64,000 nucleotides of DNA from Thiorhodovibrio winogradskyi. Its GTDB lineage: Bacteria; Pseudomonadota; Gammaproteobacteria; Chromatiales; Chromatiaceae. Below are positions 57,000 through 64,000 of the stretch, piece by piece. The translations under genes were made by a program, and so were the position numbers. The DNA is taken from assembly GCF_036208045.1 (NCBI RefSeq), contig NZ_CP121472.1, positions 248,001 to 312,000 of the forward strand, in the 5' to 3' direction. Each line of letters opens with the position of its first letter. Position 1 is the stretch's first letter. The notes below the pieces were generated by a model. It saw only the letters and a list, made by a program, of their open reading frames with translations, was not told the origin of the DNA and made no database searches.

Positions 57000-58496
57000 A
57001 TGGCCATGGCCCTCAATCCCGCTGGCAATCCACCCTGCACCATCGTCATTTTCGGCTCAACCGGAAACCTGGCGCAAATCAAATTACTGCCCGCGCTCTA
57101 TCAGCTTGAACGCGGTGGTCATCTGGCCGCGGAGACACGAGTTTTGGGCTTTGGCCGGCGCGACTGGTCCGATGAACAATGGCGCGATGAGGTACGGGGC
57201 ATTCTCGCCGAGCAACTCGGCGAGCGCATCGATCAGGATATCCTCGGGCGCCTAAGCGCGCGCCTGCATTTTATCGAGGGCAATCTGCGCGAGGATGCCG
57301 CCTTCGCCCGCCTGGCCAAGCGCCTGCGCGGTCAGGGCGATTTGCCAGCCAATCTGGCCTTTTATCTCGCCATCGCCCCCGAGTTCTATGGCGATGTGGC
57401 CGACCGTCTCGCGGCCAACGGCCTGGCGGACGAGGACAACGGTTGGGTGCGCCTGGTGATCGAGAAGCCCTTCGGCTATGACCTGGAAAGCGCGCGCATT
57501 CTCGGCGAGCGGCTGCGGCGACGCTTCCAGGAGCACCAGTTGTATCGCATCGATCATTACCTCGGCAAGAACACGGTGCAGAATGTGCTGGTATTCCGTT
57601 TCGCCAATCTGCTGTTCGAGCCGCTGTGGAACCGCAACTACATCGATCACGTCCAGATCACCCATGCCGAGAGTCGCGGCATTGGCCAGCGCGCTGGCTT
57701 TTATGATGGCGTCGGCGCCCTGCGCGACATGATCCAAAGCCATCTGCTGCAACTCCTGACCCTGGTCGCCATGGAACCACCACCGAGCATGGATGCCGAG
57801 GCGTTGCGCGATGAAAAGGTCAAGGTGCTGCGCTCCATCCGCGCCATTCCGCGCCAGGCGGTCAATGCCCATGCCTTCCGCGCCCAGTACCGAGGCGGCC
57901 AGGTCGAGGGACAGCGGGTGCCGGGTTATCTCGACGAGCCCGGGGTCGATGCCCGCGGCAGCACCGAGACCTTCGCCGCGCTCAAGTTCTACATCGACAA
58001 CTGGCGCTGGCGCAATGTGCCCTTTTACCTGCGCACCGGCAAGCGCCTGGCAGACTCTCAGTCGCTGATCGCCATTCGTTTCCGTCACCCGCCGCAGCAG
58101 TTGTTTAATACGACGGCGATTGAGCAACTGCGGCCCAACTGGCTGCTGCTCGGCATCCAGCCCAATGAGTGCATGCGCTTTGAGCTGCTGGTGAAGGAAC
58201 CGGGCCTGGAAATGCGCACCCAAACCGAAACCCTGGACGCCAGCACCTGTACCAGGGGCCGCGACCAGATCAACGCCTACGAGGCACTGATCCTGGATGT
58301 CATCGCCGGCGATCATTCACTGTTCCTGCGCTCCGACGAGGTCGAATACGCCTGGCGGGTGGTCGATCCGGTCATCAAACTCTGGGCGACCGAGCGCGAG
58401 TTCATCCACACTTACCCGGCTGGCACCTGGGGCCCGAGCGAAGCCAACCGGTTGTTCGATAAGGACGACCAGGACTGGCGCAATGGCTTGGGTTAG
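57000..58496 (+). CDS. zwf: Glucose-6-phosphate 1-dehydrogenase
   Basis: First step of the oxidative pentose phosphate pathway, giving 6-phosphogluconolactone and NADPH. The 498-residue protein has the nucleotide-binding [17 protein letters not shown], the conserved [11 protein letters not shown], the catalytic [13 protein letters not shown] and the C-terminal [21 protein letters not shown] precedes the ATG. Its stop codon lies inside a 20-bp palindrome that leads into pgi 55 bp later, so zwf and pgi probably form an operon. Confidence 0.96.
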   Translation: MAMALNPAGNPPCTIVIFGSTGNLAQIKLLPALYQLERGGHLAAETRVLGFGRRDWSDEQWRDEVRGILAEQLGERIDQDILGRLSARLHFIEGNLREDAAFARLAKRLRGQGDLPANLAFYLAIAPEFYGDVADRLAANGLADEDNGWVRLVIEKPFGYDLESARILGERLRRRFQEHQLYRIDHYLGKNTVQNVLVFRFANLLFEPLWNRNYIDHVQITHAESRGIGQRAGFYDGVGALRDMIQSHLLQLLTLVAMEPPPSMDAEALRDEKVKVLRSIRAIPRQAVNAHAFRAQYRGGQVEGQRVPGYLDEPGVDARGSTETFAALKFYIDNWRWRNVPFYLRTGKRLADSQSLIAIRFRHPPQQLFNTTAIEQLRPNWLLLGIQPNECMRFELLVKEPGLEMRTQTETLDASTCTRGRDQINAYEALILDVIAGDHSLFLRSDEVEYAWRVVDPVIKLWATEREFIHTYPAGTWGPSEANRLFDKDDQDWRNGLG

Positions 58497-58511
58497 TTGC
58501 TAGCAACTAAC
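58492..58511. repeat. Perfect 20-bp palindrome spanning the zwf stop codon
   Basis: The half-site GTTAGTTGCT is followed by its exact complement, AGCAACTAAC. The next ~25 bases repeat related units (AACGACCAACGACTAACAACC). Located between zwf and pgi, it could be a processing or attenuation hairpin or an operator; there is no T-tract. Confidence 0.6.
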
Positions 58512-58551
58512 GACCAACGACTAACAACCAGCAATTAAACAAGAGACTCCG

Positions 58552-60195
58552 ATGGCACTGATCAGCACCACTCCCGCCTGGCAGGCACTGGCCGGTCACT
58601 GGCAACAGATGAGCCAGCAAACAATGCGCGACTTGTTCGCGCAAGATGCCGAGCGCGCGGCGCGCATGACACGCGATGCCGCCGGCATTCATCTCGACTA
58701 CTCCAAGAACATCGCCAGTGACGAAACTCTCCACCTGCTGCGCGAGCTTGCCCGCGGCGCGGGGCTCGAGGAGCAGCGCGCGCGCATGTTCGCCGGCGAG
58801 CCCATCAACAGCACCGAGGGACGCGCGGTGCTGCACATCGCGCTGCGCAACCGCGCCAACACGCCCATCCTGGTCGATGGCGAGGATGTCATGCCCCAAG
58901 TCAACCAAGTACTTGAGCGCATGCGCTTTTTCGTCAACCAGGCGCGCGATGGCGACTGGACCGGCTTCACCGGCAAGCGCATCACCGATGTGGTCAACAT
59001 TGGCATCGGCGGCTCCAATCTCGGCCCCAAAATGGTCTGCGGCGCGCTCATGCCCTATCAGCGCGAGGATTTGCGTCTGCACTTCGTCTCCAATATCGAT
59101 GGCACCCATTTGTCCGAAACCGTCAAGCACCTGAACCCGGAGACCACGCTGTTCATCGTCGCCTCCAAGACCTTCACCACCATGGAGACCATGACCAACG
59201 CCCAGAGCGCGCGCCGCTGGCTGGTCGATCTGCTGGGAGATGAATCCGCCGTGGCGCGGCACTTCGTGGCGGTGTCAACCAATGCCGAGAAGGTCGAGGC
59301 CTTTGGCATTGACACCGAACAGATGTTTGGTTTCTGGGACTGGGTCGGCGGGCGTTACTCCCTGTGGTCCGCTATCGGCCTGCCCATCGCGCTGGCCATC
59401 GGCTTCGACAACTTTGTCGAGCTGCTCGAGGGCGCGCACGAGATGGACAACCACTTCCGCGACGCGCCACTGGAGGACAACCTGCCGGTCATCATGGCGC
59501 TGCTCGGGGTCTGGTACATCAACTTCGCTGGCGCCAAGACGCTCGCCATCCTGCCCTACGACCAATATCTAGAGCATTTCGCGGCCTATTTTCAGCAGGG
59601 CGACATGGAGAGCAACGGCAAGCACGTCACCCTCGACGGCACGCGGGTGGACCATGCCACCGGGCCCGTCGTCTGGGGGCAGCCCGGCACCGATGGCCAG
59701 CATGCCTTCTATCAGCTCATCCACCAGGGCACCGAGTTGATCCCCTGCGATTTCATCGCCCCCGTGCACAGCCACAACCCCTTGGGCGATCATCATGCCA
59801 AGCTCATCGCCAACTGCCTGGCCCAGACCGAGGCCCTGATGCGCGGGCGCACAGCGGAAGAAGCACTAGAGGGCATGCTCGCCGCTGGCATGCCGCGCGC
59901 CGAGGCCGAACGCCTGGCTCCGCACCGCCAGTTCGATGGCAACCGACCGACCAATACTTTGTTTGTCGAGGAAGTCACCCCCCGCACCCTGGGCGCCCTC
60001 ATTGCTCTGTATGAGCACAAAATCTTCTGCCAGGGCGTCATCTGGGGCGTGAATTCTTTCGATCAGTGGGGCGTGGAACTTGGCAAGCAACTCGCCACTG
60101 TGATTCTCAAAGAGCTTGAAGAAGGCCGCGTGATGGCCGAGCACCACGATGGCTCAACCCGCGCCCTGCTGGATTTTTATTTGAAGAATCGTTGA
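58552..60195 (+). CDS. pgi: Glucose-6-phosphate isomerase
   Basis: Interconverts glucose 6-phosphate and fructose 6-phosphate. At 547 residues it matches the family. Visible signatures are [52 protein letters not shown] (PGI signature 1 region) and the C-terminal [13 protein letters not shown]. The ATG at 58552 is just downstream of GAGACTCCG, a modest Shine-Dalgarno sequence. It is co-directional with zwf and 55 bp downstream of it. Confidence 0.97.
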   Translation: MALISTTPAWQALAGHWQQMSQQTMRDLFAQDAERAARMTRDAAGIHLDYSKNIASDETLHLLRELARGAGLEEQRARMFAGEPINSTEGRAVLHIALRNRANTPILVDGEDVMPQVNQVLERMRFFVNQARDGDWTGFTGKRITDVVNIGIGGSNLGPKMVCGALMPYQREDLRLHFVSNIDGTHLSETVKHLNPETTLFIVASKTFTTMETMTNAQSARRWLVDLLGDESAVARHFVAVSTNAEKVEAFGIDTEQMFGFWDWVGGRYSLWSAIGLPIALAIGFDNFVELLEGAHEMDNHFRDAPLEDNLPVIMALLGVWYINFAGAKTLAILPYDQYLEHFAAYFQQGDMESNGKHVTLDGTRVDHATGPVVWGQPGTDGQHAFYQLIHQGTELIPCDFIAPVHSHNPLGDHHAKLIANCLAQTEALMRGRTAEEALEGMLAAGMPRAEAERLAPHRQFDGNRPTNTLFVEEVTPRTLGALIALYEHKIFCQGVIWGVNSFDQWGVELGKQLATVILKELEEGRVMAEHHDGSTRALLDFYLKNR

Positions 60196-60361
60196 GACAG
60201 CTTCGGCACCCGCGTTCACCGGACGACCTGACGTGGGCTGTCCGCCATGGGGCGCTGGGTATTGAGGGAATCAACCTGCTAAGCTTGGCCTTGACGCAGT
60301 CGCGCGCCAGCGACAGGATTTAGCAGTCAGATGACGCCGCACAACCAGATTGAGCACGACC

Positions 60362-61972
60362 ATGAGCGACCCGACGACCAAGGCCACCAGCGATTTCACC
60401 ACAGATCCCATAGGCGATCCCATCAATGATCAGGACCGCTTGATCATCTTCGACACCACCCTGCGCGATGGCGAGCAGAGCCCTGGCGCTTCCATGACCA
60501 AGGACGAGAAGGTCCGGATCGCGCGCGCGCTTGAGAAGCTGCGCGTGGATGTGATCGAGGCCGGCTTTCCGATCGCCAGCCCGGGCGACTTCGAGGCGGT
60601 CAAGGCGGTGGCCGAGACCATCAAGGACTCGACCGTCTGCGGCCTGGCACGCGCGCTCGACAAGGACATCGACCGCGCTGGCGAGGCGCTGCGCAATGCC
60701 GCCTCCGGGCGCATTCATACCTTTATCGCCACTTCTCCCATTCACATGGAGAAAAAACTGCGCATGACGCCCGACCAGGTGGTCGAGCAGGCGGTGCATG
60801 CGGTCAAGCGCGCACGCCAGTACACGGATGATGTCGAGTTCTCACCCGAGGACGCCGGGCGCTCGGAAATTGATTTTCTGTGCCGGATTCTCGAGGCGGT
60901 GATCGATGCCGGCGCGCGCACGCTCAATATCCCGGACACTGTCGGCTATGCCATTCCGCATCAGTTCGGGCAGTTGATCCAAACCCTGCGCGAGCGCATT
61001 CCCAACTCGGATAAAGCCGTGTTCTCGGTGCATTGCCATAATGATCTCGGTCTGGCGGTGGCCAACTCGCTGTCGGCGGTGCGCCATGGCGCGCGCCAGG
61101 TGGAGTGCACCATCAATGGTCTGGGTGAGCGCGCCGGCAACGCGGCACTTGAGGAAATTGTCATGGCGGTGCGGGTCCGTCCGGATTTGTTCAGCTGCCA
61201 GACGCGCCTTGATGCGACCCAGATCGTGCCCTGTTCGCGCCTGGTTTCCAGCATTACCGGCTTCCCGATCCAGCCGAACAAGGCTATTGTTGGCGCCAAC
61301 GCCTTCGCGCACGAGTCCGGCATTCATCAGGACGGCGTGCTCAAGCATCGCGAGACCTACGAGATCATGCGCGCCCAGGATGTCGGCTGGAGCGAGAACC
61401 GCATGGTGCTTGGCAAACACTCCGGGCGCAATGCCTTTCGCATGCGCCTGCAGGAGTTGGGCGTGGCCTTTGCCTCCGAGGAGGAACTCAATGCCGCCTT
61501 CAGCCGCTTCAAGGATCTGGCCGACAAGAAGCACGAGATTTTCGACGAGGATTTGCAAGCCCTGGTCACGGATGCCACCATCGACGCCACCAACGAGCGC
61601 GTCAAGCTGAGCACCATGCGGGTGTGCTCGGAGACTGGGGAAATCCCCCAGGCGCAGGTCACCCTGGTGTTGGAAGGCGAGGAAATTCAGGGCACCGCCA
61701 GCGGTGGCGGCCCGGTGGACGCGACCTTCAAGGCGATCGAGTCCATCATCGAGAGTGGCACCACGCTCAAGCTCTACTCGGTGAACGCCATTACCAGCGG
61801 CACCGACGCGCTCGGCGAGGTGACGGTGCGCCTGGAAAAAGGCGGGCGCATCGCCAACGGCCAGGGCGCGGACACCGATATTGTCATCGCCTCGGCCAAG
61901 GCCTACATCAACGCGGTGAATAAATTCCTGCAACCGCATCAGCGTGAGCATCCACAGCAGGGTGATGTCTGA
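60362..61972 (+). CDS. leuA: 2-isopropylmalate synthase
   Basis: First committed enzyme of leucine synthesis, condensing acetyl-CoA with 2-oxoisovalerate. The N-terminal TIM-barrel shows [16 protein letters not shown], the metal ligands in SVHCHNDLG and [15 protein letters not shown]. The C-terminal LeuA allosteric domain ([20 protein letters not shown], then [16 protein letters not shown]) mediates leucine feedback. About 25 extra residues precede the catalytic domain. The ATG at 60362 or a TTG at 60350 could start it; neither has a strong Shine-Dalgarno sequence. It is followed 18 bp later by the uracil-DNA glycosylase. Confidence 0.95.
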   Translation: MSDPTTKATSDFTTDPIGDPINDQDRLIIFDTTLRDGEQSPGASMTKDEKVRIARALEKLRVDVIEAGFPIASPGDFEAVKAVAETIKDSTVCGLARALDKDIDRAGEALRNAASGRIHTFIATSPIHMEKKLRMTPDQVVEQAVHAVKRARQYTDDVEFSPEDAGRSEIDFLCRILEAVIDAGARTLNIPDTVGYAIPHQFGQLIQTLRERIPNSDKAVFSVHCHNDLGLAVANSLSAVRHGARQVECTINGLGERAGNAALEEIVMAVRVRPDLFSCQTRLDATQIVPCSRLVSSITGFPIQPNKAIVGANAFAHESGIHQDGVLKHRETYEIMRAQDVGWSENRMVLGKHSGRNAFRMRLQELGVAFASEEELNAAFSRFKDLADKKHEIFDEDLQALVTDATIDATNERVKLSTMRVCSETGEIPQAQVTLVLEGEEIQGTASGGGPVDATFKAIESIIESGTTLKLYSVNAITSGTDALGEVTVRLEKGGRIANGQGADTDIVIASAKAYINAVNKFLQPHQREHPQQGDV

Positions 61973-61990
61973 GGGCCTGGCTCCCTGATC

Positions 61991-63112
61991 ATGGATCTCG
62001 CGCGCAGTCGCCGCTATCTGAAAGCCGTCGGTGTCGTGCTGTGGCGTCCGCGCGACAGCTTCGACGCCGAACCGGACAGACTGTTTACAGGCGAGGCCAA
62101 ATGGGATCTGACCACCGATTTGGGCACTGGAGACGGGATCGCGCTCTCCACCGCGCCACCGTCCCAGGGACGCGCGAGCACTGGGGCGCCCCCAGGCACG
62201 GCGCCCGCGACTCCAGCCTCGACCGCGAGTGGATTCGTGGGGATCGCGGCTGCCAGGGCAGCGCTCGGCGCCGTTCCTGGCGCGGCCGCCTCAAAGACGA
62301 CCTCGGGCACCAGGCGATCCCTCCCACCAGTAACCCCGCCGGCAACAGCTCGGCCGAGCTCCCCGCCACTAGATACGCCCATTGCCTCGGCAAGTCCGCC
62401 GGCCCCAGCACCCTCTAGCCTAGCGCCCCCTGGCCCGGCACCCGTCAGCCTGGAACCTGTTACCCCGGCGCCCGGCAGTCCCGAATCGGCACCGAGCAGC
62501 CTTCTCCAATCCGCCGATGCCCAGGGCATCGCCGCCATGGACTGGCCGGAACTGGAGAACGAGGTCAGCCAGTGCCGGCGCTGTGGACTTTGCGCCCGAC
62601 GCAATCGGACAGTCTTTGGCACCGGCAACCGCCACGCCAGTCTGATGCTCGTCGGCGAGGCGCCGGGAGCTGACGAGGATCGCCAGGGCGAGCCCTTTGT
62701 CGGGCGCGCCGGGCAGTTGCTCACACGCATGCTCGCCGCCATCGATCTGCCGCGCGAACAGGTCTACATCGGCAACATTATTAAATGCCGTCCGCCCGGC
62801 AACCGCGATCCGCTCCCCGAGGAAATCGCCACCTGCCGCGCCTTCATCGAGCGGCAGATCAGCCTGGTCGCGCCCCAACTCCTGCTGTGCCTGGGCCGCA
62901 TCTCGGCGCAAGCACTGCTGCAAACCGGCGATGCCCTGTGGGAACTGCGCGGTCGTTGGCACAGCTTTGGTCCAAACCAGATTCCGCTGCTGGTGACCTA
63001 CCATCCCTCCTACTATCTGCGCAGCCCGGCCGAGAAAGCACGCGGCTGGGCGGACTTGCAGCAGGTCGCGCGACGTCTGCGGGAGTTGTCGCCGGCGCCA
63101 GGCGGTGAATAA
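61991..63112 (+). CDS. Family 4 uracil-DNA glycosylase with psi-like N-terminal peptide and long Pro/Ala linker
   Basis: Removes uracil from DNA in base-excision repair. The catalytic domain (residues ~185-365) has the 4Fe-4S ligands CRRCGLC and [17 protein letters not shown], the active-site [20 protein letters not shown] and the C-terminal TYHPSYYLR. It is preceded by a long Pro/Ala/Ser linker (about residues 50-185). Residues ~8-22 ([15 protein letters not shown]) resemble the N-terminal peptide of the polymerase III psi subunit HolD that binds chi. Start ATG at 61991, 18 bp after leuA; Shine-Dalgarno weak. Confidence 0.92.
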   Translation: MDLARSRRYLKAVGVVLWRPRDSFDAEPDRLFTGEAKWDLTTDLGTGDGIALSTAPPSQGRASTGAPPGTAPATPASTASGFVGIAAARAALGAVPGAAASKTTSGTRRSLPPVTPPATARPSSPPLDTPIASASPPAPAPSSLAPPGPAPVSLEPVTPAPGSPESAPSSLLQSADAQGIAAMDWPELENEVSQCRRCGLCARRNRTVFGTGNRHASLMLVGEAPGADEDRQGEPFVGRAGQLLTRMLAAIDLPREQVYIGNIIKCRPPGNRDPLPEEIATCRAFIERQISLVAPQLLLCLGRISAQALLQTGDALWELRGRWHSFGPNQIPLLVTYHPSYYLRSPAEKARGWADLQQVARRLRELSPAPGGE

Positions 63113-63161
63113 ATTCGCCCCTGTCGGCAGGGTTCCAGTGTTCAGCTTTTCGCAAAACGCT

Positions 63162-64000
63162 TCAACCTGGCCCGCGCACGCAATCGCGCCCCTCATGCTT
63201 GGCCCGATACAGGCACTTGTCGGCCCGGATGAACAGGTCGATGGTGTTGCTATCCTCGCTCGCCAGACTGCTTATACCGGCGCTGAAGGTGACCGGGAGC
63301 TTGCGTCTGCCGCCATTGCCCAGGTCGACGTCCGCCGGTTGGCCGCGCAGGATCTCGCGGATGTCATTGACCAGGACCTGGGCATCGCCCGGATGGCTGT
63401 CTGGCATGCAGAGCGCGAATTCCTCGCCGCCAATGCGCCCGAGCACGTCCGTGGATCGCACCCGCTCTTTTAGCAGCTTGCTGACATGGCGCAGCACCTG
63501 ATCACCGACCGGATGTCCCAGGTCGTCGTTAATGCGCTTGAAATGATCCAGATCCATCAGCGCCAGTTGCAGGGGATGACCAAAGCGCAGCGCCCGCGCG
63601 ATGGCCGCGTCGGCGGTTTCAATGAAGGCGCGGCGATTGAGCATGCCGGTCAGTTCATCGGTCACCGCCAGGCGCTCAAGTTCTGCTTCGAGTTGCTTGC
63701 GCTGGGTAATGTTGATCACCACCCAGGCCACCGCGCGCGCGTCCGCGTCCGGCAGGCTCTCAATGGGTGACACCCGCCCTTCAAACCACTGATCCTCGCT
63801 CGGGCCGTCGCGCCGGTTGCCGTCGCAGAGCAGCGAGGACAGCCGGTATTCGAGGGTTTGCACCTCATTGTCCGCTAGGGCACGCCGGATCACCGCGAGA
63901 AATTGATCGGCAATCTCTCGCGGCAGCACCTCGTGCATGCGCCGCCCGATGAGATACTCGGAGCTATCGTAGTACTGGCGCGCCGCGCCACCGAGCACAT
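63162..64000 (-). CDS. PAS-diguanylate cyclase (N-terminus beyond right edge)
   Basis: C-terminal part of a cyclic di-GMP synthase; the frame is open to the window edge, so the N-terminus is missing. A PAS domain is visible (IGRRMHEVLPREIADQF, AWVVINITQRKQLEAEL), followed by a GGDEF domain starting at DELTGMLNRRAFIETA. Its active motif is GGEEF with the RxxD inhibitory site RSTD five residues before, so it should be catalytic and product-inhibited. It ends 49 bp after the uracil-DNA glycosylase and is convergent with it. The sensor input cannot be judged. Confidence 0.88.
   Translation of the reverse strand, partial: VLGGAARQYYDSSEYLIGRRMHEVLPREIADQFLAVIRRALADNEVQTLEYRLSSLLCDGNRRDGPSEDQWFEGRVSPIESLPDADARAVAWVVINITQRKQLEAELERLAVTDELTGMLNRRAFIETADAAIARALRFGHPLQLALMDLDHFKRINDDLGHPVGDQVLRHVSKLLKERVRSTDVLGRIGGEEFALCMPDSHPGDAQVLVNDIREILRGQPADVDLGNGGRRKLPVTFSAGISSLASEDSNTIDLFIRADKCLYRAKHEGRDCVRGPG

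Overview
The window reads as ordinary chromosome from a GC-rich gammaproteobacterium. Several neighbourhoods are gammaproteobacterial hallmarks: yqgE-ruvX-pyrR-pyrB-pyrC', mlaFEDCB-murA-hisGDC, kdsC-lptCAB-rpoN-hpf-ptsN, and yciB-yciI beside rnm-yciO. An HPr kinase, a mannose-type EIIA, HPr and EI follow rpoN-ptsN without any sugar permease. This resembles purple sulfur bacteria and other Chromatiales or Xanthomonadales relatives more than enterics. No photosynthesis or sulfur gene is present to prove it, so the lineage call is inference. I saw no tRNA, rRNA, CRISPR array, transposase, phage gene or obvious island.

Layout. 1-9.3 kb (minus strand): a truncated dCache sensor, an NADP-type malic enzyme, an RND efflux pump with its lipoprotein adaptor, and a four-PAS diguanylate cyclase. 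9.4-17.1 kb (plus): a YgiQ-type radical SAM protein, yqgE, ruvX, the pyrimidine genes pyrR-pyrB-pyrC' (the last a dead dihydroorotase homologue), and an aldo/keto reductase. 17.2-24.8 kb: a periplasmic PPIase, yciI and yciB (minus), rnm and yciO (plus), a large SNF2/SWIM helicase and a small DUF5362-like membrane protein (minus). 25.2-28.7 kb (plus): a complete PhnD-PhnC-PhnE-PhnE transporter with no phosphonate-degrading genes. 29-33.7 kb: a short unknown protein, an AraC-family regulator and a hybrid histidine kinase. 33.7-41.6 kb (minus): mla lipid transport, murA and hisG-hisD-hisC. 41.9-51.9 kb (plus): LPS export genes, rpoN, hpf and the regulatory PTS. 52-63 kb: glycerate kinase, orphan hypC, ppsR, panD, glgA (minus), zwf, pgi, leuA and a family-4 uracil-DNA glycosylase. 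The window ends in a second diguanylate cyclase, truncated at the right edge.

The main biological themes are envelope building (mla, murA, kdsC, lpt, RapZ, RND pump) and carbon/nitrogen signalling through PEP. EI, HPr, EIIA-Man, EIIA-Ntr, HPr kinase, RapZ, sigma-54, the PEP synthase regulator PpsR and glycerate kinase all touch PEP metabolism or its phosphoryl relay. Three c-di-GMP or sensor proteins and one hybrid kinase add environmental sensing.

The least expected signals are: (i) a family of ~80-bp intergenic elements with 15-bp terminal inverted repeats, two copies about 10.5 kb apart in opposite orientation, one flanked by a 10-bp direct repeat; (ii) an N-terminal peptide on the uracil-DNA glycosylase that looks like the chi-binding motif of DNA polymerase III psi (HolD); (iii) an orphan HypC overlapping ppsR; (iv) a ~45-residue Cys-containing insertion in YciB; and (v) recurring 12-bp tandem repeats. 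I did not find a clearly new multi-gene system.
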